A stretch of 64,000 nt of DNA. It comes from Sphagnum compactum. Taxonomy: Eukaryota; Bryophyta; Sphagnopsida; Sphagnales. A model generated the notes under the pieces. That model saw only the letters and a program-made list of their open reading frames with translations, ran no database searches and was not told the DNA's origin. Below are positions 60,676 to 64,000 of this stretch, piece by piece. The position numbers and the translations under genes were made by a program. The DNA is taken from positions 20,698,213-20,762,212 of the forward strand of contig OZ234493.1 in assembly GCA_965153455.1 (NCBI GenBank), read 5' to 3'. The stretch's first letter is position 1, and each line of letters opens with the position of its first letter.

Positions 60676-63499
60676 ATGGTTCTGAGCTTCGCGAAACTCG
60701 CACTATGTAGTAATGCTGCTGTTGCACAGCAGCAGCAGCAGCAGCAGCATCTCTCACTGCCCATTTCTTCGCCCTCTCTTGTTCTCCATTGCACAGCGTG
60801 TGGTGATTCTGGTGCTGCAAGGCGACATACCACTCGCTTGTCCGCCGAGGACGTCCCACTGAGGAGCTTTCAAAACTGGAAGATGCTGGTTTGGAGCATG
60901 CCGCATCATCGTGGCATTGCTTCACGAGCGGGAGGATGCGTGAATCTCAGGAATTGGCAGTTACGGTGCATGGATCCGTCACAAGAGGAGGAGCGAGCGG
61001 AGGCGAGTGGAGAAGGCATAGTGCAGCAGCCACGATCTGAGAGAGTACAACAGCAAGGTGTGGACGGTTTTCAGAGAGCGAAACTTGCTGTGTTTCTATC
61101 AGGAGGAGGCTCTAATTTCCGAGCTCTTCACGCGGCCACTCTACAAAACGCCATCTATGGCGACGTTGTTGTTGTGGTTTCCGATAGACCTGGTATGTAT
61201 TCTTTCTTCCTATGTTTTTTCCCCTTGATCTTTTGCTCCTCTTTTCGCTTCTAGATCTTCAATGGATGTCTCATCGATCAACAGACAGAAAAGGAGTAGT
61301 TATAGATTGCAGAGGTTGCAAAATCAGACCACTCTTTTTTTTCCTTGTTTGCTTACTCCTTAACTTTCTTGTAAATCTTCAATCTGTTGCGTTTTTTTTG
61401 TGTGGCCTAGGTTGCAAAGGTTGCGAATATGCACAGGAGCACAAAATCCCCATTCTTTCATATCCAAAAAACAAGTATGCTCAGGATGGCATTTCTGCAT
61501 CTCAGCTTGTAGATTCTCTGAGGTGTACCTTCATTTCCTTCTTCATCCTTGCTGCTACCTGGAAATGTGATTATCCTTGAATTCTGATATGTGCACTGTA
61601 ATGATGGCATCTCATCTCTGTTTGCTCCTAGGATTCTCTCAGGTGTACCTGCATTTTCCTTCTTCATCCCTACTACCTTCAATCTGGATATGTGAATTTG
61701 TCCCTGACGATTCTGGTTTGGATACATTGTGGTTTTGACACCCATCTGCTGCTATGCTTTGCAGAACAGAGAATGGCCTAACAGTGCTGTTTGTAGGCAC
61801 TCAGGTGTTGATTACATCTTATTGGCTGGCTATTTGAAGATGCTACCCACTGAGCTGGTTCAAGTGTTTCCTCGGGCCATCCTGAACATACATCCTGCTT
61901 TGCTACCTTCATTTGGTGGCAAGGGGTTTTATGGGATGAAAGTGCATGAAGCTGTGATTCGATCTGGTGCCCGGTGAGTTTTTGGGGGTGGAAGTAGAAC
62001 GGTGGGATTATTGCCTTTTCTTCATTGACTCAATATCAGTCGAGCCATAACTCTTCTCTGTTTGACATTTAGCAGCTTCTCTGCTTGACATTTGGTTGCT
62101 TAGGGTAATCTTTTCATACTCGATTATATTGATGAAAAGAAACATTCAGTCATCTTGGAGCTTCTGGTATCTCTATACTTGTATTTTATGATTGTAGACC
62201 TGGGATGAAGATTGCTCTGGTGACCTACAGGGGTTTTTAAAGTCTGATGATGACATTCAGAAGCTGAGTCTAATAGCTGTGTTGGTACCTTGGCAAATCT
62301 TCTAGAACTGGACTGAACCAAGAGTTGTGGATTTTAGCCTAGATTTTTCCGTTCTTTTACCATGAAGTTTCTGAATCTGTAACATAACTTGTTCAACAAA
62401 AGTGGTATTGGCTATGATGACCTACATTTATTTTCACAGTTTGTCTGATAATGATGAACTTGCAATGTCTGAGCCATGTATTGTGGTCCTAAAGTCCAGA
62501 ACCCCAACTGTACATTGAGTGCACAAGTGGTGCTTGAATCTGTAGCATGAACTTGTTCATCAAAAGTGCTATTGGCTATGATGACCTATATGTATTTCAC
62601 AGTTTGTCTGATAATGATGAACTTGCAATGTCTGAGCCATGCATTGTGGTCCTGAAGTCCAGAATCCCAACTGTACGTTGATTGCACAAGCGGAGCTTGA
62701 AGATTTTTCATTGACATGATTGTGTCTTAAGGTGTTTATAGTTAGTTTCACAAGGATAGGAGCTTTGTTTTCCATGTGGAATTGTCAAGGATTCCAGCAT
62801 ACCAGAGCCATTACATCTAAAAGGAAGATCCCACCATACCACCCAGAGATTTACTGTGTTACATTCAACATGATGACTGCAATACATCTGAGCTGCCATA
62901 TTGATGGAAAACACCTGTTTCTAATGTAACTCTTTGGTTGCTGTGGTGTGCACAGATATTCAGGTGCCACAGTGCATTTTGTGGATGAGGAATATGACAG
63001 TGGTCCTATCTTGGCACAGAGGGTAGTGCCAGTACTAGCTTATGATAGCCCCTCGGACTTGGCTGCAAGAGTCCTGAAGCAGGTTTGTTTTCTTCCAAAC
63101 ACCTATCATTGAATCCACATTGCTGATGTTGTAGGTGCAGTTTGACTGCAGTATGCTAACAGAAAGCTGTGAGAGAACAGCATTTGCATGTCTGTATTTG
63201 GGCTTGGACGAAAAACGTGGTGAAGTTGAAGGAAAACTGTAACCAATATTGGGGCTTAGATGTCCAATATCAACTTCCAGTAGGGTGGGCTCCTGGTTAG
63301 TAGAGTTTTTAAGTGTTGTTCAGTATATGTTTCAGTTGTGCAAACACAAACCTCTTGTGGTTGGGGGGTCTGTTTGGCTTTGCAGGAGCATATGTTATAC
63401 ACTGAAGCAGTGGCAGCACTTTGTGAGGATCGTATATTCTGGCGAGAAGATGGTGTCCCTTTAATTCGCAAGTCATGGGATGAGGCAGAATACTTGTAA
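60676..63499 (+). CDS. PUR3: Phosphoribosylglycinamide formyltransferase (GAR transformylase), plastid-type
   Basis: Five in-phase exons, 60676-61192, 61411-61522, 61797-61973, 62956-63082 and 63386-63499, give 348 aa. Catalyses the third step of purine synthesis: formyl transfer from 10-formyl-THF to GAR. The N-terminal about 135 residues, with a polyglutamine run (CAG repeat near 60727), look like an organelle transit peptide plus linker. The enzyme fold starts at KLAVFLSGGGSNFRALH (phosphate loop) and continues SDRPGCKGCEYAQEHKIPIL, GVDYILLAGYLKMLP, then NIHPALLPSFGGKGFYGMKV (active-site Asn and His), VHFVDEEYDSGPILAQR (catalytic Asp) and EDRIFWREDG. Start at 60676 is the first ATG giving a plausible transit peptide. 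Single-domain PurN-type, as in bacteria and plants, not the animal fusion. Confidence 0.93.
61511..61680 (+). repeat. Exon-2 tail duplicated in GART intron 2
   Basis: GATTCTCTGAGGTGTACC (exon 2 end plus donor, 61512 on) recurs as GATTCTCTCAGGTGTACC at 61632, preceded by an acceptor-like CTCCTAG. A duplication of about 50 bp at 120-bp spacing; the second copy could mimic a micro-exon. Confidence 0.7.
62371..62697 (+). repeat. Direct duplication in GART intron 3
   Basis: Two copies at a period of about 163 bp, each starting (C/T)TGAATCTGTA(A/G)CAT and including TTGTCTGATAATGATGAACT and TGAGCCATG(T/C)ATTGTGG. High identity, so recent. Confidence 0.85.
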
Positions 63500-64000
63500 C
63501 AGTAAGTAGTCAAGAGAATACTTGAAACGCCTCTCCAATTGTAGATCAATTGAACAGTTTTGATACCTTCCCTGCAAATTTTGCTGAGAATATGCACTCT
63601 TGCCAGTCTTTGTGCTTGCCATTTGCGTTCTGGGGAAGACTTTAGTTTTGCTTCCTTTTTAGAGTGTTCATGGAGCTGCATTTTGCTTTTCCCCGTATTG
63701 GCTTGCACCCAGGAGTAGTTCTGAAGGCAATGTGATCCAGAAAAAAAATGCTGGTTCATGAGAAGACAGTTTGCCATCTTCCACTATGCTTATTCAAACA
63801 ATTGAGTTATTCCATAGCTCTGTTTTTTCCCCCTCTCCTTCTAAGTGAGGAGGCTTTGAAGGTGTGTCTGTAAGCTTTGCAGACCCTGCTTGACAGGTAA
63901 GGCATGACCTATATTGTGTGCTAGTTCAAAGAGATAAAAACTTGACAGCAAAAGGTGTTATCAATATTAGCTTCAACCGAACTGTAGGGATTGCAACTGG
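63500..64000. other. 3' UTR and flank of GART
   Basis: No other gene recognised up to the window edge. Confidence 0.5.

Overview
This window looks like nuclear DNA of a land plant. It holds five recognisable housekeeping-type genes with small GT-AG introns, separated by AT-rich DNA full of transposon debris. The gene families are plastid-type ribosome recycling factor, a PUT-type polyamine/amino-acid transporter, a myeloid-leukemia-factor-like protein, a TRFL-type Myb protein, a PLAC8 cysteine-rich membrane protein and GAR transformylase. All are standard in plants, the first being only a 3' fragment. The amount and variety of old repeats suggests a large genome, perhaps a bryophyte, lycophyte, fern or other non-flowering plant, but the sequence alone does not settle the clade.

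Layout. 1-0.9 kb: last exons of the ribosome recycling factor gene (+). 3.2-12.6 kb: a large decayed hAT transposon whose transposase remnant is split by a younger 2.8 kb hAT element (5957-8748). The young element has near-perfect terminal inverted repeats, an 8-bp target duplication and a much more GC-rich transposase ORF with a single in-frame stop. 12.6-14.2 kb: AT-rich DNA with minisatellite. 14.2-17.1 kb: leader and intronless PUT transporter gene (+). 17.4-17.7 kb: a SINE-like insertion. 20.5-23.0 kb: MLF-like gene (-). 24.2-25.5 kb: three related short Helitron-like elements, two head-to-tail and one inverted. 27-31 kb: solo LTR, an 80-bp tandem array and a cluster of captured gene fragments (oligopeptide transporter, ADP/ATP carrier, unknown exon). 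33.5-41 kb: Ty3/gypsy remnant (gag, protease, integrase on +, reverse transcriptase on -), interrupted by a 1.9 kb degenerate satellite that itself contains a fold-back MITE. 41-47.2 kb: further retrotransposon debris, an LTR at 44.5-45.0 kb and a minisatellite. 47.2-55.1 kb: TRFL gene (+, eight coding exons, 774 aa by my splice model). 57.6-60.0 kb: PLAC8 gene (-, four exons). 60.7-63.5 kb: GAR transformylase gene (+, five exons), sharing a short divergent promoter with PLAC8.

The genes do not form a pathway or operon; each is an independent nuclear gene. All exon models here were made by eye from splice signals, reading-frame continuity and protein-family knowledge; every reported coding exon chain keeps phase except the MLF 3' end, which has two possible last-exon acceptors. 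The most interesting material is mobile: the nested hAT pair with an oomycete-like inner transposase (possible horizontal transfer), the Helitron trio, and a SINE-like family with copies in two TRFL introns.
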